Assembly (NCBI RefSeq): GCF_004345245.1
Contig: NZ_SLUQ01000007.1
Coordinates: forward strand, 1 to 64,000
Reading direction: 5' to 3'
From: Rhizobium sp. BK251
GTDB taxonomy: Bacteria; Pseudomonadota; Alphaproteobacteria; Rhizobiales; Rhizobiaceae
DNA: 64,000 nt
A program made the position numbers and the translations under genes. Position 1 is the first letter of the stretch; every line of letters starts with the position of its first letter. A model generated the notes under the pieces. The model was not told where the DNA came from. It saw only the letters and a list, made by a program, of their open reading frames with translations, and ran no database searches. Below, in pieces: positions 34,571-43,257 of this stretch.

Positions 34571-35247
34571 GCCGCATGCCCTTCGAGCGGACCAAGGACT
34601 GCGACGAGCTCGGCGGCGAGGCTGCGCACGATCTCCACCTGCTCCTGGCCGATGACCTCCCACTCCATCTGGGCAAGCACCGCCGCATGCGCCATGCGAA
34701 AGACAAGGAGACTGCCGACGAAGGAAAGCGTGCGCAGCTTCACGTGCTCGGAGCCCGGGTCTTCGCGGATGATCGCACCGATCAGCCTTCTGCCGATTTC
34801 GATCATGGGGCGCATCACGCCTTCGTAGACGCGCGCGAAGGCCTCCGTGGGTTCCATCTGTTCGCGGATCAGGAAGCGCGCCCAGGATTCCGATTGGCGG
34901 CTGACGAACAGCACCACCATCGTCTGCACGATCTCCGTCAGGAAGTTCCGAGCCTCGGTCTCCGCCAGAGGTTCGCCCCGGGAGTCAAGCTCGACGAGGC
35001 GGGCGCCGATCTTCTGCCTGAGCTCGCCGACATGCTCGCCAATGATGGATGTCAGGTATTCTGCAGTCGCGACATACAGACCTTCCTTGCTTCCGAAATA
35101 ATACGGAATGGCCTGCAGGTTGACGCCCGCGCTATCGGCGAGCTTGCGCGTCGATGCGCCGTCAAACCCGTAGCGGCCGAAAACATCGAGGGAAGCGGTA
35201 AGTAGTTTCTCGCGAGTCACATCGCTGCGGAGCACGTTTTTCTCCAT
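34567..35247 (-). CDS. TetR-family repressor, CecR-like
   Basis: The 226-residue protein has a TetR helix-turn-helix (about residues 12-60, with GASTRKLADSAGVNLQAIPYYF) and a long helical ligand domain of the DUF1956 type found in CecR (YbiH). In E. coli CecR represses ybhGFSR and changes sensitivity to cefoperazone and chloramphenicol. Here the regulator is the first gene of the exporter operon itself, with an ATGA overlap to the adaptor gene, and a palindrome overlaps its promoter, so autorepression of the whole unit is likely. The inducer is unknown. Confidence 0.88.
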   Translation of the reverse strand: MEKNVLRSDVTREKLLTASLDVFGRYGFDGASTRKLADSAGVNLQAIPYYFGSKEGLYVATAEYLTSIIGEHVGELRQKIGARLVELDSRGEPLAETEARNFLTEIVQTMVVLFVSRQSESWARFLIREQMEPTEAFARVYEGVMRPMIEIGRRLIGAIIREDPGSEHVKLRTLSFVGSLLVFRMAHAAVLAQMEWEVIGQEQVEIVRSLAAELVAVLGPLEGHAA

Positions 35248-35269
35248 CTCTTATCGGTTTCTTTATTTC

Positions 35270-35305
35270 AGTATACGGTAACATTAAAATAAGTCAATCG
35301 ATTGA
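35270..35305 (-). promoter_or_regulatory. Promoter of the TetR-exporter operon with palindromic operator
   Basis: On the minus strand, TTGACT (35297-35292) is followed by a 16-base spacer and TATACT (35275-35270), a near-consensus sigma-70 promoter 22 bases before the TetR start. The perfect 12-bp palindrome TCAATCGATTGA (35294-35305) covers the upstream half of the -35 box. Repressor bound there would exclude RNA polymerase. The promoter pattern is seen directly; operator function is inferred. Confidence 0.65.
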
Positions 35306-35488
35306 TTTCAAGTCGCTGACGATCAATTACGGGACGATTATCTCGTGGCAGAACCGCCGAGCGCGTCGTTTGGCGCCGACTAATGGTTGATTGCTGATGG
35401 TCCGCGACGGTTCGTGCGGCCGTGGATCGGCGACGCGACTTGCGCTGATGTCCGGCGGGACAGTCGTCAGCCGGCAGTCAATGGGGTG

Positions 35489-35749
35489 CTAGTGCCGAGC
35501 CGTGCGAGAGCGAAAGACGACCGGGGTGTGATAGGTGGAATGGATCGGCAGCTTGCCTTCGCGGCTTGCATGCTCCGCCTCCCAGCCGAACTTCCAGGCG
35601 TCGTGACGCGCGAGCCAATCGGCCGTCGGCTCGCGGCCGTGCACTGGCATGTGTCCTGCTGTAAGGAACGGATTGTCTGAAAGGGCCAGTCCGATTGCGC
35701 GGGCGCGGGCTCCTCGTTCTTGCAGGTCTATCATCTCTTCGATCGTCAT
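35489..35749 (-). CDS. Small RMF/CrpP-like protein
   Basis: The 86-residue product has an N-terminal helix (MTIEEMIDLQERGARARAIG), then DNPF, and a C-terminal helix with aromatic residues (WLARHDAWKFGWEAEHA). This helix-NP-helix-W..GW pattern resembles the ribosome-modulation-factor (RMF) family, which also includes CrpP-like proteins in soil bacteria. The similarity is weak and the central part is longer than usual, so ribosome binding is a hypothesis. The start at 35749 has only a weak ribosome site. It is a solitary gene between the divergent efflux operon and the porin region. Confidence 0.5.
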   Translation of the reverse strand: MTIEEMIDLQERGARARAIGLALSDNPFLTAGHMPVHGREPTADWLARHDAWKFGWEAEHASREGKLPIHSTYHTPVVFRSRTARH

Positions 35750-36384
35750 TCACTCAAACCCCTACTCGACGATGAACCGACTGAAGTTCCTACGTTATTG
35801 AAGTGATATCTAATTAACAAGTCGCTGTTTCAGCTCGCGCGCACACCGAGAGGAAGTGTATCGAAAATGGCCAACGGGATGAATCGACGGGGTCCGGATC
35901 ACGACATTTCAACGAATCAGGCTCCCGCAGAATCAGCTCTCGGAGATGTCCGCACCCACCAATTGGAGCGTCGCCCGCCCGGTCGCGACCGCTGGAGCCA
36001 CCCGCCGGTATCGGCGCTGCAAACGAACCGGAGGCTGATCGCCAGTGGAATCGCCCGTGAAAATGTGCTGGTATCCACCCACGGGAGAGCCGCTTCCGGT
36101 GGTGTAAGTACCCGCAGAAAAAGAATTTTCTTAACAAAGTATAAATAACCGCCACGGCCGCATAGGCGACTTGTGTCCTTTCGGCAACAGCGTGTGGGTA
36201 AGGCTCCGGTAAATACCACATTCGGGCAAGATCGAGATTGCGTGACCGCCGCCGTCTTGTATTTTCAACTTCGGAAGCGAGGGCGGTTGATCGTCCGACT
36301 TCTTGAAATATGGGGATGGGGCAGGGAACGCTGCTCACGGCGAAAAATCCCAGACCCGATCGAAACTTTGAATTGGAGGTCAAT
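35750..36384. other. Long non-coding region upstream of ropA
   Basis: About 630 bases lack a credible gene; frames on both strands are open only by base composition. It contains GAAAA-AGAA-TTTTC (36117-36130), an AT-rich TATAAA at 36140-36145 and a promoter-like element at 36238-36265. The region may hold regulatory sites for the abundant porin or an unannotated small RNA, but no terminator was found in it. Confidence 0.5.
36238..36265 (+). promoter_or_regulatory. Candidate ropA promoter
   Basis: TTGCGT (36238-36243), a 16-base spacer and TATTTT (36260-36265) would give a transcript with a leader of about 110 bases. Other start points are possible; the -10 is imperfect. Confidence 0.35.
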
Positions 36385-37452
36385 ATGAACATCAAGAGCC
36401 TTCTTCTCGGCTCCGCTGCTGCTCTCGCAGTAGTATCCGGTGCTCAGGCTGCCGACGCCATCGTCGCTGCTGAGCCGGAACCGGTTGAGTACGTTCGCGT
36501 TTGCGACGCCTACGGCACCGGCTATTTCTACATTCCGGGCACCGAAACCTGCCTCCAGATCGGCGGTTGGGTTCGTTTCCAGGTAAACTACGGTCGTGAC
36601 ATCGCTGAAGGCTCCGACGCCAACTCGAGCGGCCGTGGCTACTTCTACCTGCAGACGAAGAACGACACCGAATACGGCACGCTGACGGGCTTCATCGCTG
36701 TTGAAGGCGACGTATCCGGCCAGGACGCCTCGGTCAACCCGTACTTCGACGAAGCCTACCTGCAGCTCGGCGGCTTCAAGGCCGGCTGGTTCTACAACTG
36801 GTGGGATAAGGGCATCAACGGCGAGCAGGACACGCTGAACTCCGGTGGTAACGAGTGGGTATCCGTTTCGTACACCTACGAAACCGACAACTTCTCCATC
36901 GGCGGTGCTGTTGACGAACTCGACCGCGATGGTCTGAGCACCGTCTTCGCACCTGGCGACCCGATCAACGACTCCAACGTCGTTGTTGAAGATAGCTTCG
37001 ACGGCATCGACTACGGCTTCGAAGGCCTCATCACGGCTACCTTCGGTGGCGTTTCGTTCGACCTTCTCGGTTCTTACGACAACTTCAACGAAGAAGGCGC
37101 TATCCGCGCCCTTATGTCTGCTGAACTCGGCCCGGGCACTCTCCAGGCTGCTCTGATGTGGGCTTCTGGCCAGAACGTCTACTTCGACGAATCTGAATGG
37201 TCGCTCGCTGCATCGTACGCTTACAAGGTCAACGACAAGCTGACGATCACCCCTGGTGGTCAGTACTTCTGGCAGTCCAGCCTGGATGACGACGGCTCGT
37301 TCGAAGGTGGCGATACTTGGGATGCTGGTGTCACGGTCGACTACCGTATCACCGAGGGCCTGACCTCGAAGATCTCGGTTCAGTACAACGACCTCGGCGA
37401 CTCCGACGACGACAGCGTATCAGGCTTCTTCCGCCTGCAGCGCACGTTCTAA
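36385..37452 (+). CDS. ropA: RopA-type outer-membrane porin
   Basis: This is a general trimeric porin of the alphaproteobacterial Porin_2 family, usually the most abundant outer-membrane protein of rhizobia. The 355-residue product has a clear signal peptide (MNIKSLLLGSAAALAVVSG, cleavage at AQAAD), the family start VRVCDAYGTGYFYIPGTETC with a cysteine pair, LQIGGWVRFQ as the first strand, and ends in RLQRTF with the terminal phenylalanine. The acidic loops are rich in Asp. GGAGGT precedes the ATG. Codon use is noticeably biased to one set of codons, as in very highly expressed genes, and a strong terminator follows. Confidence 0.93.
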   Translation: MNIKSLLLGSAAALAVVSGAQAADAIVAAEPEPVEYVRVCDAYGTGYFYIPGTETCLQIGGWVRFQVNYGRDIAEGSDANSSGRGYFYLQTKNDTEYGTLTGFIAVEGDVSGQDASVNPYFDEAYLQLGGFKAGWFYNWWDKGINGEQDTLNSGGNEWVSVSYTYETDNFSIGGAVDELDRDGLSTVFAPGDPINDSNVVVEDSFDGIDYGFEGLITATFGGVSFDLLGSYDNFNEEGAIRALMSAELGPGTLQAALMWASGQNVYFDESEWSLAASYAYKVNDKLTITPGGQYFWQSSLDDDGSFEGGDTWDAGVTVDYRITEGLTSKISVQYNDLGDSDDDSVSGFFRLQRTF

Positions 37453-37477
37453 TCTGGTCTGACTTCGGTCAGTCAGG

Positions 37478-37505
37478 AAAGCCCGGCTCTCGAGCCGGGC
37501 TTTTT
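37478..37505 (+). terminator. Intrinsic terminator of ropA
   Basis: A 12-bp perfect stem AAAGCCCGGCTC / GAGCCGGGCTTT is followed by a T-run. It starts 26 bases after the porin stop. The A-run on the other side means it could also end the convergent hydrolase transcript. Confidence 0.85.
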
Positions 37506-37558
37506 GCGTATAGTTCTGGGCGACGTTGTAGACGCTTGGCAGTTGGCTTCCGAGAAGC

Positions 37559-38455
37559 TTAGGTAGCAGAGATGAAGGCCTCGATGGCAACGGGAATAGC
37601 CCCGAGATGAAGCAGGGGGGCATGGCCCTGGCCCGGTACAGTGAGCGCGGTCATCTGGGGATGCCGTTTGGCCATTTCAGTCAGGGTCTCGGCCGATAGC
37701 AAGGCGGAGTTCTCCCCGCGCACGACCATGAGTGGCACAGTTGTTAACTTCGCGAACTGAGGCCAGAAGTCAGGCGCCAGTTTCGAAAGATCCATCGACC
37801 TTGTCATTTCCGCAATTGCGGGGTCGAAATCGGCGACGATCTTGCCGTCGATCTTGCGGTAGAGAGCATAGGCCATGTCCCGCCAGTCCTCGGCGGCGAG
37901 CGCCGTAAAACTGGCGCCGTGGATGTCTCTCAGGATATCCGCCGCTTCTTCCCAGTTCTCCGGGAGACGGCCATTGCCCAGATAGTCGCGGATCTGGATC
38001 AGACCCTCGAGCTCGACGACGGGCCCGATATCGTTGAGGACGACCGCCGCAAGAAGATCCGGACGCTGCGCCGCGAGAATATGCAGAATGAGTCCGCCGC
38101 GCGACGTGCCGATAAAGGCGGCTTGCGGAACTTCGAACGCTGCTGCTGTGGCAAGAACGTCGCTTGCCTCGACGACGAGATTGTAGTGGCTCCTGTCCGT
38201 ATCCCAAGCCGACAGTCCGCGGCCGCGATAGTCGAGCGCAATGACCCGCCGCGGTTTTCTTGCGTCGTTCGAAAGAAGCAGCGCAAGCTGGTGAAAGTCG
38301 CGTGAGTTCCGCGTAAGTCCGGGAAGGCATATCACCGGAAGGTGGTCGGCACTCCGAGGATTGTCGGCGCCGTAGTCCCGGGCGTGGAGCCGCAGACCAT
38401 CCGGCCCGTCAAAATATCGAGACTGAAAACCATCATCATCCCGCGGACCGGTCAT
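37559..38455 (-). CDS. Alpha/beta-fold hydrolase
   Basis: The 298-residue protein has the oxyanion segment ICLPGLTRNSRDF, the nucleophile elbow GTSRGG (serine near residue 116) and a C-terminal histidine in GQGHAPLL, with an aspartate or glutamate acid expected near VRGENS. This is an esterase/lipase-like or dehalogenase-like member without recognisable substrate. GGAGGAG stands seven bases before the ATG. It converges on ropA across the terminator. Confidence 0.83.
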   Translation of the reverse strand: MTGPRDDDGFQSRYFDGPDGLRLHARDYGADNPRSADHLPVICLPGLTRNSRDFHQLALLLSNDARKPRRVIALDYRGRGLSAWDTDRSHYNLVVEASDVLATAAAFEVPQAAFIGTSRGGLILHILAAQRPDLLAAVVLNDIGPVVELEGLIQIRDYLGNGRLPENWEEAADILRDIHGASFTALAAEDWRDMAYALYRKIDGKIVADFDPAIAEMTRSMDLSKLAPDFWPQFAKLTTVPLMVVRGENSALLSAETLTEMAKRHPQMTALTVPGQGHAPLLHLGAIPVAIEAFISAT

Positions 38456-38517
38456 GCCTTGCTCCTCCCATCGCAGATGAGGCCAAGTCTAACCGCCTTT
38501 TTTCCCGCGGCAACCGA

Positions 38518-40605
38518 TCAGGAGGAGCGGCCGTAGATCAGGTCGCGCTCGATATCCGTGGACTGTCCGAGGCGCGCCTTGTAGACCTGATAGTTTTCCA
38601 TGACGCGCTGGACATAGTTGCGCGTCTCGGGGAAGGGGATGCGCTCGATCCAATCGACCACTTCGTTGATCGACTTGCCACGCGGATCGCCGTATCGGCT
38701 GATCCATTCGGGAACGCGCTTCGGCCCCGCGTTATAGGCAATGAAGGTGAGGATATATGATCCGCCGAAAGTGTCGATCTGTTCGCCGAGATAGTGCGCT
38801 CCAAGCGTCGCGTTGTAACCGGCGTCAGAGGTCAGCTTGTCCTTGGAATAGGAAATGCCGTGGCGGGTTGCGACGGCCTTTGCCGTTCCCGGAAGCAGTT
38901 GCAGCAGACCGCGCGCATTCGCGGCCGACACTGCGGCGGGATTGAAAGCACTCTCCTGCCGGGCGATGGCATAGGCAAGCGCTTTGCCGGAGCCCGAAAT
39001 GTTCGCATCCCCGGGGATGACGCCGATCGGGAATGCGAGGGCGGCGACGTCGATGCCGCGACCATAGGCAATCTTGCCGATCTGCAGCGACAGGCTGTGA
39101 TTGTCGGATTTTTCCGCCTGAGCCGAGAGGATGGCGAGCTCCCCGGGGCTCTGCAACTGCTCGGCCAGAGCGCGATAGAGGCTGTCGGCACGCCAGCCGT
39201 GGCCTGCGGCTTCCAGCCTCGATATAGCCTGCACCGCCTCGCGAGATTGGAACGCCTGTCTATCGGCAGCCGTCGGCGCGGGATAAGAAACATTCAGCGC
39301 CTTGCGGCCCATCTGCTCGGCGGCGAGCTGGCCGTAGAACGTGCCGGGATAGGTTGCCGCCTTGGCGTAGAACTCGGATGCTTTGCCCGGTCCTCCGGCT
39401 TCCGCCGCCCGGCCGAGCCAGTACCAGGCGCGAGAGACCGAGATCGGTCCATTCGACACCTGCAATATCTTGCGGAAGTGCGCCTCCGCGGTCGTTGGGT
39501 CCTGAAGTCCGCGGAGGGCGTACCAACCGGCATGGAACTCGGCGTCGACGACATCGGCGGCGCTAGTTGCGGCGTGGTTTGCCGCCACTCGGTAAGCCGC
39601 CTTGAACTGTCCCTGATCCACGAGCCCACGGCTGACGATGCGCTGTTCGTTCCACCATTCGCTGGGATTGATGAGCGCTTCGCGGTCACGCGGCATCTGT
39701 TGTAGGAGATTGGCCGCTTCGACATATTTGTCCTCGCGCCGAAGATATTCCACGCGAGCGAAGAGATAGCCGGGGTCGGTCGTCCATTTTGCGTCGATGG
39801 TCTTGAGCAGCGCGCCGGCATTGCCCGCCCGTGTCAGAACAGCGCTCCAGCCGTTGTAGAGCGATTGGGCCTGGCCGAGGTCGCCAAAGCGTTTGGCCTG
39901 CGCAGTCCGACCCTTGTAGAGCAGATACTCCATGCGAGCCTTGTGGTCGGCGATGGTCAGGAGACTTGAAAACTCGGAGAGGATCTTGTCCTCGCGGTCC
40001 TTGTCGAGCGCTTCGCTGCGCCAGACCTTGCGAATCGATTTCGCTGCCTGCGGAGTCGCGCCGGTCGTCATCAATGCGCGGGTGAGCACGATCGCGCCCT
40101 CCGGCGTTTCGGCCGCGGTAGTGCCGAATGCTGCGAGAACGGCGGAAGCGGGTGGGTTCTCGTTGTAGAGAGCTCGCTCTGAATAGGCGCGCAGGTTGGA
40201 GAGACCCGGCCATCCTTTGAGCTCGTTTGCGGCCGCGGCGATTTCAACTGATGGAACGCCGCTCTGGCCGGAGACGGCAATCGCCCAGGTGAGAATGTGG
40301 CGGTCGAGCGTGCCGGGCCGCATTCCATCCCGCACGGCGAGCGCCCTTTGCGCGTCCTTGCTTGAAAGCGCGTCCAGCCCCGCCTTAAGGTCGCCGCTCA
40401 CGGGCGCCACCGGCGCGCTGCGCGGAATCGAGCCGGTGATGAGCGATGCCGGAGACGTGACCTCGGGAACAAAGCCGAGCGGCTTGGCGTCGGGGACGGG
40501 GATGTCTTCCGCCGGCAGCGGCGACGCAACACTCCCCCAGGCGGCAACGGTGATGCCGATGGCAGACAGGATCAAGAGAGGCTTCTTCATCCGGGATACT
40601 CGCAA
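38518..40605 (-). CDS. Soluble lytic murein transglycosylase (Slt70-like)
   Basis: The enzyme cuts peptidoglycan between MurNAc and GlcNAc, forming anhydro-muropeptides. The 695-residue protein has a signal peptide (MKKPLLILSAIGITVAAWG), a long alpha-superhelical region (about 80-500) of Slt70 type, and a C-terminal SLT domain with the catalytic glutamate in AIARQESAFNP followed by ARGLLQLLPGTA and IAYNAGPKRV. The TTG at 40605 is preferred because GGAGAAGG lies nine bases upstream; an ATG at 40590 begins the signal peptide directly and is the alternative. It is divergent from dapA. Confidence 0.88.
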   Translation of the reverse strand: MRVSRMKKPLLILSAIGITVAAWGSVASPLPAEDIPVPDAKPLGFVPEVTSPASLITGSIPRSAPVAPVSGDLKAGLDALSSKDAQRALAVRDGMRPGTLDRHILTWAIAVSGQSGVPSVEIAAAANELKGWPGLSNLRAYSERALYNENPPASAVLAAFGTTAAETPEGAIVLTRALMTTGATPQAAKSIRKVWRSEALDKDREDKILSEFSSLLTIADHKARMEYLLYKGRTAQAKRFGDLGQAQSLYNGWSAVLTRAGNAGALLKTIDAKWTTDPGYLFARVEYLRREDKYVEAANLLQQMPRDREALINPSEWWNEQRIVSRGLVDQGQFKAAYRVAANHAATSAADVVDAEFHAGWYALRGLQDPTTAEAHFRKILQVSNGPISVSRAWYWLGRAAEAGGPGKASEFYAKAATYPGTFYGQLAAEQMGRKALNVSYPAPTAADRQAFQSREAVQAISRLEAAGHGWRADSLYRALAEQLQSPGELAILSAQAEKSDNHSLSLQIGKIAYGRGIDVAALAFPIGVIPGDANISGSGKALAYAIARQESAFNPAAVSAANARGLLQLLPGTAKAVATRHGISYSKDKLTSDAGYNATLGAHYLGEQIDTFGGSYILTFIAYNAGPKRVPEWISRYGDPRGKSINEVVDWIERIPFPETRNYVQRVMENYQVYKARLGQSTDIERDLIYGRSS

Positions 40606-40716
40606 GGAAACAGGCCTTCTCCATTTGCCAAGAGCAGTCTTAACGAAACCTTACCGGAAGCGCTAAAATTCGTCTATTTGTGCGAATGGAATTTGCCCAC
40701 AACGAGTATCTGCGCG

Positions 40717-40745
40717 CTTGTCGAGGTCATTGCCCCGCTCTATGG
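40717..40745 (+). promoter_or_regulatory. Candidate dapA promoter
   Basis: CTTGTC (40717-40722), a 17-base spacer and CTATGG (40740-40745) fit the rhizobial housekeeping pattern CTTGAC-N17-CTATAT. The start would fall about 58 bases before the dapA ATG. Confidence 0.5.
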
Positions 40746-40809
40746 TGCGCAAACTCGTAATCATGGAATGCGGCCGAAGCATGAATGAGCGGCCGGAGGA
40801 GCGTCGTGC

Positions 40810-41694
40810 ATGTTCAAGGGATCTATTCCCGCCCTCGTTACCCCCTTTACCGATGCCGGCAAGGTGGACGAAGCCTCGTTCGCCGCGCATGTCGACTGGC
40901 AGATAAAGGAGGGCAGCAATGGGCTTGTGCCGGTCGGCACCACCGGTGAGTCGCCGACGCTTTCCCATGAGGAGCACAAGCGTGTTGTCGAGCTCTGCAT
41001 AGAGACGGCTGGGCGGCGGGTGCCGGTCATGGCGGGTGCGGGGTCCAACAATACCCGCGAAGCCATCGAGCTCGCCCAACACGCCGAAAAGGTTGGCGCC
41101 GACGCCGTCCTGGTCGTCACGCCCTACTACAACAAGCCGACGCAAAAGGGTCTGTTCGCGCATTTCTCGGCCGTCGCCGAAAGCATCAGGCTACCCATTT
41201 ATATCTACAATATTCCTGGTCGTTCGGTCGTGGACATGTCGCCGGAAACGATGGGTGCCCTTGCCAAGGCCCATTCGAATATCGTGGGCGTCAAGGACGC
41301 GACCGGCAAGATCGAGCGCGTTTCCGAGCAGCGCATCACCTGCGGGACGGACTTCCGCCAGCTTTCCGGCGAGGATGCGACCGCCCTCGGCTTCAACGTC
41401 CATGGCGGTTCGGGCTGCATTTCAGTGACAGCCAATATCGCGCCGCGTCTCTGTGCGGAGTTTCAGGCGGCAACGCTTGCCGGCGATTTCGCCAAGGCGC
41501 TCGAATATCAGGATCGACTGATGCCGCTGCACAAGGCGATTTTCCTCGAGCCCGGCCTCTGCGGAGCCAAGTATGGCCTGTTCCGCCTTGGGCGGATGAG
41601 CCGGAATGCGCGCCTGCCTTTGCTGTCGACGCTTGAGCCGGGCACCGAGGCCGCGATCGACGCCGCCATGCGCCACGCCGGCCTCTTGAACTGA
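40810..41694 (+). CDS. dapA: 4-hydroxy-tetrahydrodipicolinate synthase
   Basis: DapA condenses pyruvate with aspartate semialdehyde, the first committed step to lysine and meso-diaminopimelate. The 294-residue TIM barrel has the GTTGESPTLS motif, the catalytic tyrosine in YNIPGRSVVDM and the Schiff-base lysine in IVGVKDATG (near residue 161). Length matches the family. GGAGGAG stands before the ATG. A peptidoglycan-precursor gene next to a murein hydrolase is a conserved rhizobial arrangement. Confidence 0.95.
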   Translation: MFKGSIPALVTPFTDAGKVDEASFAAHVDWQIKEGSNGLVPVGTTGESPTLSHEEHKRVVELCIETAGRRVPVMAGAGSNNTREAIELAQHAEKVGADAVLVVTPYYNKPTQKGLFAHFSAVAESIRLPIYIYNIPGRSVVDMSPETMGALAKAHSNIVGVKDATGKIERVSEQRITCGTDFRQLSGEDATALGFNVHGGSGCISVTANIAPRLCAEFQAATLAGDFAKALEYQDRLMPLHKAIFLEPGLCGAKYGLFRLGRMSRNARLPLLSTLEPGTEAAIDAAMRHAGLLN

Positions 41695-41735
41695 GCAAAT
41701 TCCGGGCATCGCTTTGTCGAGCAGGCGTGGCCTGT

Positions 41736-41763
41736 TGACAGATCGGTGCCCAATACCTTCACA
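41736..41763 (+). promoter_or_regulatory. Candidate smpB promoter
   Basis: A consensus TTGACA (41736-41741) with a 16-base spacer and a poor -10, CTTCAC (41758-41763), lies about 90 bases before smpB. The strong -35 suggests real use, but the -10 is weak. Confidence 0.35.
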
Positions 41764-41850
41764 AAGCTGCGTCGTTCCTTTAGAGGAACCGATTGGAACC
41801 GGTCGGATCACTCGTCGTGGCCGCCAACGCAGTAGGACGGAAATCCAGCC

Positions 41851-42330
41851 ATGGCACCAAAAGGCAGCCAGCGCGTGGTGAAAAAGGTCGTGGCGGAAAA
41901 CCGCAAGGCCCGCTTCAACTACGAAATCATCGACACATACGAGACTGGTCTCGTGCTGAAGGGCACCGAGGTCAAGTCGCTGCGCGAAGGCAAGGCCAAT
42001 ATCGCCGAGTCCTATGCATCCGATGAGGGCGGCGAAATCTGGCTGATCAATTCCTACCTGCCCGAATACCTGCAGGCGAACCGCTTCAATCACGAGCCGC
42101 GCCGCCGCCGCAAGTTGCTCCTGTCGGGCAGGGAGATCAGCCGCTTGCGTGCTGCCATCAACCGCGAAGGCATGACGCTCATCCCGCTTCGGATCTACTT
42201 CAACGACAGCGGCCGGGCCAAGCTTGAACTCGCACTCGCCAAGGGCAAGAAGATCCACGACAAGCGGGAAGCGGAAAAGGAGCGCGACTGGAACCGTCAG
42301 AAGAGCCGTCTTCTGAAGGACAATGGCTGA
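41851..42330 (+). CDS. smpB: SsrA-binding protein SmpB
   Basis: SmpB carries tmRNA to stalled ribosomes for trans-translation. The 159-residue protein has NRKARFNYEIIDTYETGL and the TEVKSLREGKANIAESYA core, LPEYLQANRFNHEPRRRRKLL for tmRNA binding, and a basic C-terminal tail (KREAEKERDWNRQKSRLLK) that enters the ribosomal mRNA channel. Length is normal. It is on the same strand as dapA with a 156-base gap and its own promoter-like sequence. Confidence 0.96.
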   Translation: MAPKGSQRVVKKVVAENRKARFNYEIIDTYETGLVLKGTEVKSLREGKANIAESYASDEGGEIWLINSYLPEYLQANRFNHEPRRRRKLLLSGREISRLRAAINREGMTLIPLRIYFNDSGRAKLELALAKGKKIHDKREAEKERDWNRQKSRLLKDNG

Positions 42331-42400
42331 AGATCGCCAGTTCTTAGAAATAATCTATTCTGGGTTGATTTTTTATGCGAGCGAAAGGCTCGCTAACATG

Positions 42401-42422
42401 AAGACCGCGCTGCCGCGGTCTT
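42401..42422. terminator. GC-rich hairpin between convergent smpB and NYN gene
   Basis: AAGACCGCG pairs with CGCGGTCTT across a four-base loop, 70 bases after smpB and 24 after the NYN gene stop. There is no T-run on the plus side, so it is at best a weak or bidirectional terminator. Confidence 0.4.
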
Positions 42423-42445
42423 CGGAAACCGGCTGGTCACCCGCT

Positions 42446-43042
42446 TCACTCGTTGGCGTCGCTCGCGGGCGCCGTTTCGACCTGGCGGGCGGGACGCTCG
42501 GAGGGATCGCGGCCGATTTCGCCCTTCAGCGACAGCAGGTCGATGAAATGGTCGGCCTGGCGGCGCAGGTCGTCGGCGATCATTGGCGGCTGGGTCGACA
42601 TGGTCGAGATGACCGAGACCTTCCGGCCCTTGCGCTGCAGGGCTTCCACAAGCGTCGTAAAGTCGCCGTCGCCGGAGAAGATCACCAGGTGATCGACGGT
42701 TTCAGACTGCTCCATGGCATCGATTGCGAGCTCGATGTCCATGTTACCCTTTATCTTGCGGCGCCCCATGGAGTCGGTAAACTCCTTGGCGGGCTTGGTA
42801 ATGACCTTGTATCCGTTGTAGTCGAGCCAGTCGATCAGCGGACGGATCGAGGAATACTCCTGGTCTTCGATCAGTGCAGTGTAGTAATAGGCCCGAAGGA
42901 GATAGCCGCGCTTCTGGAAAGCTTTGAGAAGCTTGCGGTAATCGATGTCAAAACCAAGGCTCTTGGAAGCGGCGTAAAGATTGGCTCCGTCGATAAAGAG
43001 TGCGATTTTTTCGCGAGGGTCAAACATCGCTGGTTTATCCAT
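42446..43042 (-). CDS. NYN-domain (LabA/DUF88-like) putative ribonuclease
   Basis: The 198-residue protein has the PIN-like NYN fold with metal-ligand aspartates in ALFIDGANLYAAS, GNMDIELAIDAME and VIFSGDGDFTTLVEAL, as in LabA/DUF88 proteins. Members are thought to cut RNA. The C-terminal tail of about 30 residues is polar and probably disordered. The ATG at 43042 was chosen over a TTG at 43051. It is the only minus-strand gene among translation and RNA genes here, and is divergent from rpoZ. Confidence 0.85.
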   Translation of the reverse strand: MDKPAMFDPREKIALFIDGANLYAASKSLGFDIDYRKLLKAFQKRGYLLRAYYYTALIEDQEYSSIRPLIDWLDYNGYKVITKPAKEFTDSMGRRKIKGNMDIELAIDAMEQSETVDHLVIFSGDGDFTTLVEALQRKGRKVSVISTMSTQPPMIADDLRRQADHFIDLLSLKGEIGRDPSERPARQVETAPASDANE

Positions 43043-43257
43043 TGTTATCAAATGCAGTCACTTTCAGCAAAAGTTAGCTAAAACAACGCTTTGCGTGGCG
43101 CGAACAGAATAATTCGAGTACTTTATGAATTATTCATATAAGAAAGATTTAGGGCACGAATCGCTATATTCCAAGCAACCTGCGGTGGAATTTGTCTGTT
43201 CGTCGGAGAAATTTAGTCTAATAAGATCGGGGGGTTGGAGCACCGGAGCAGGAAAAA

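Noticed and set aside
35814..36395. A 193-codon minus-strand frame in the ropA leader
   Set aside because: It has no ribosome site and no motif, is rich in Arg and Ser as expected for random GC-rich sequence, and runs over the ropA start.
42377..42393. GCGAGC-GAAAG-GCTCGC hairpin after smpB as an intrinsic terminator
   Set aside because: The T-run lies before rather than after the hairpin on the plus strand, and the minus strand has an A-run. It lacks the needed order.
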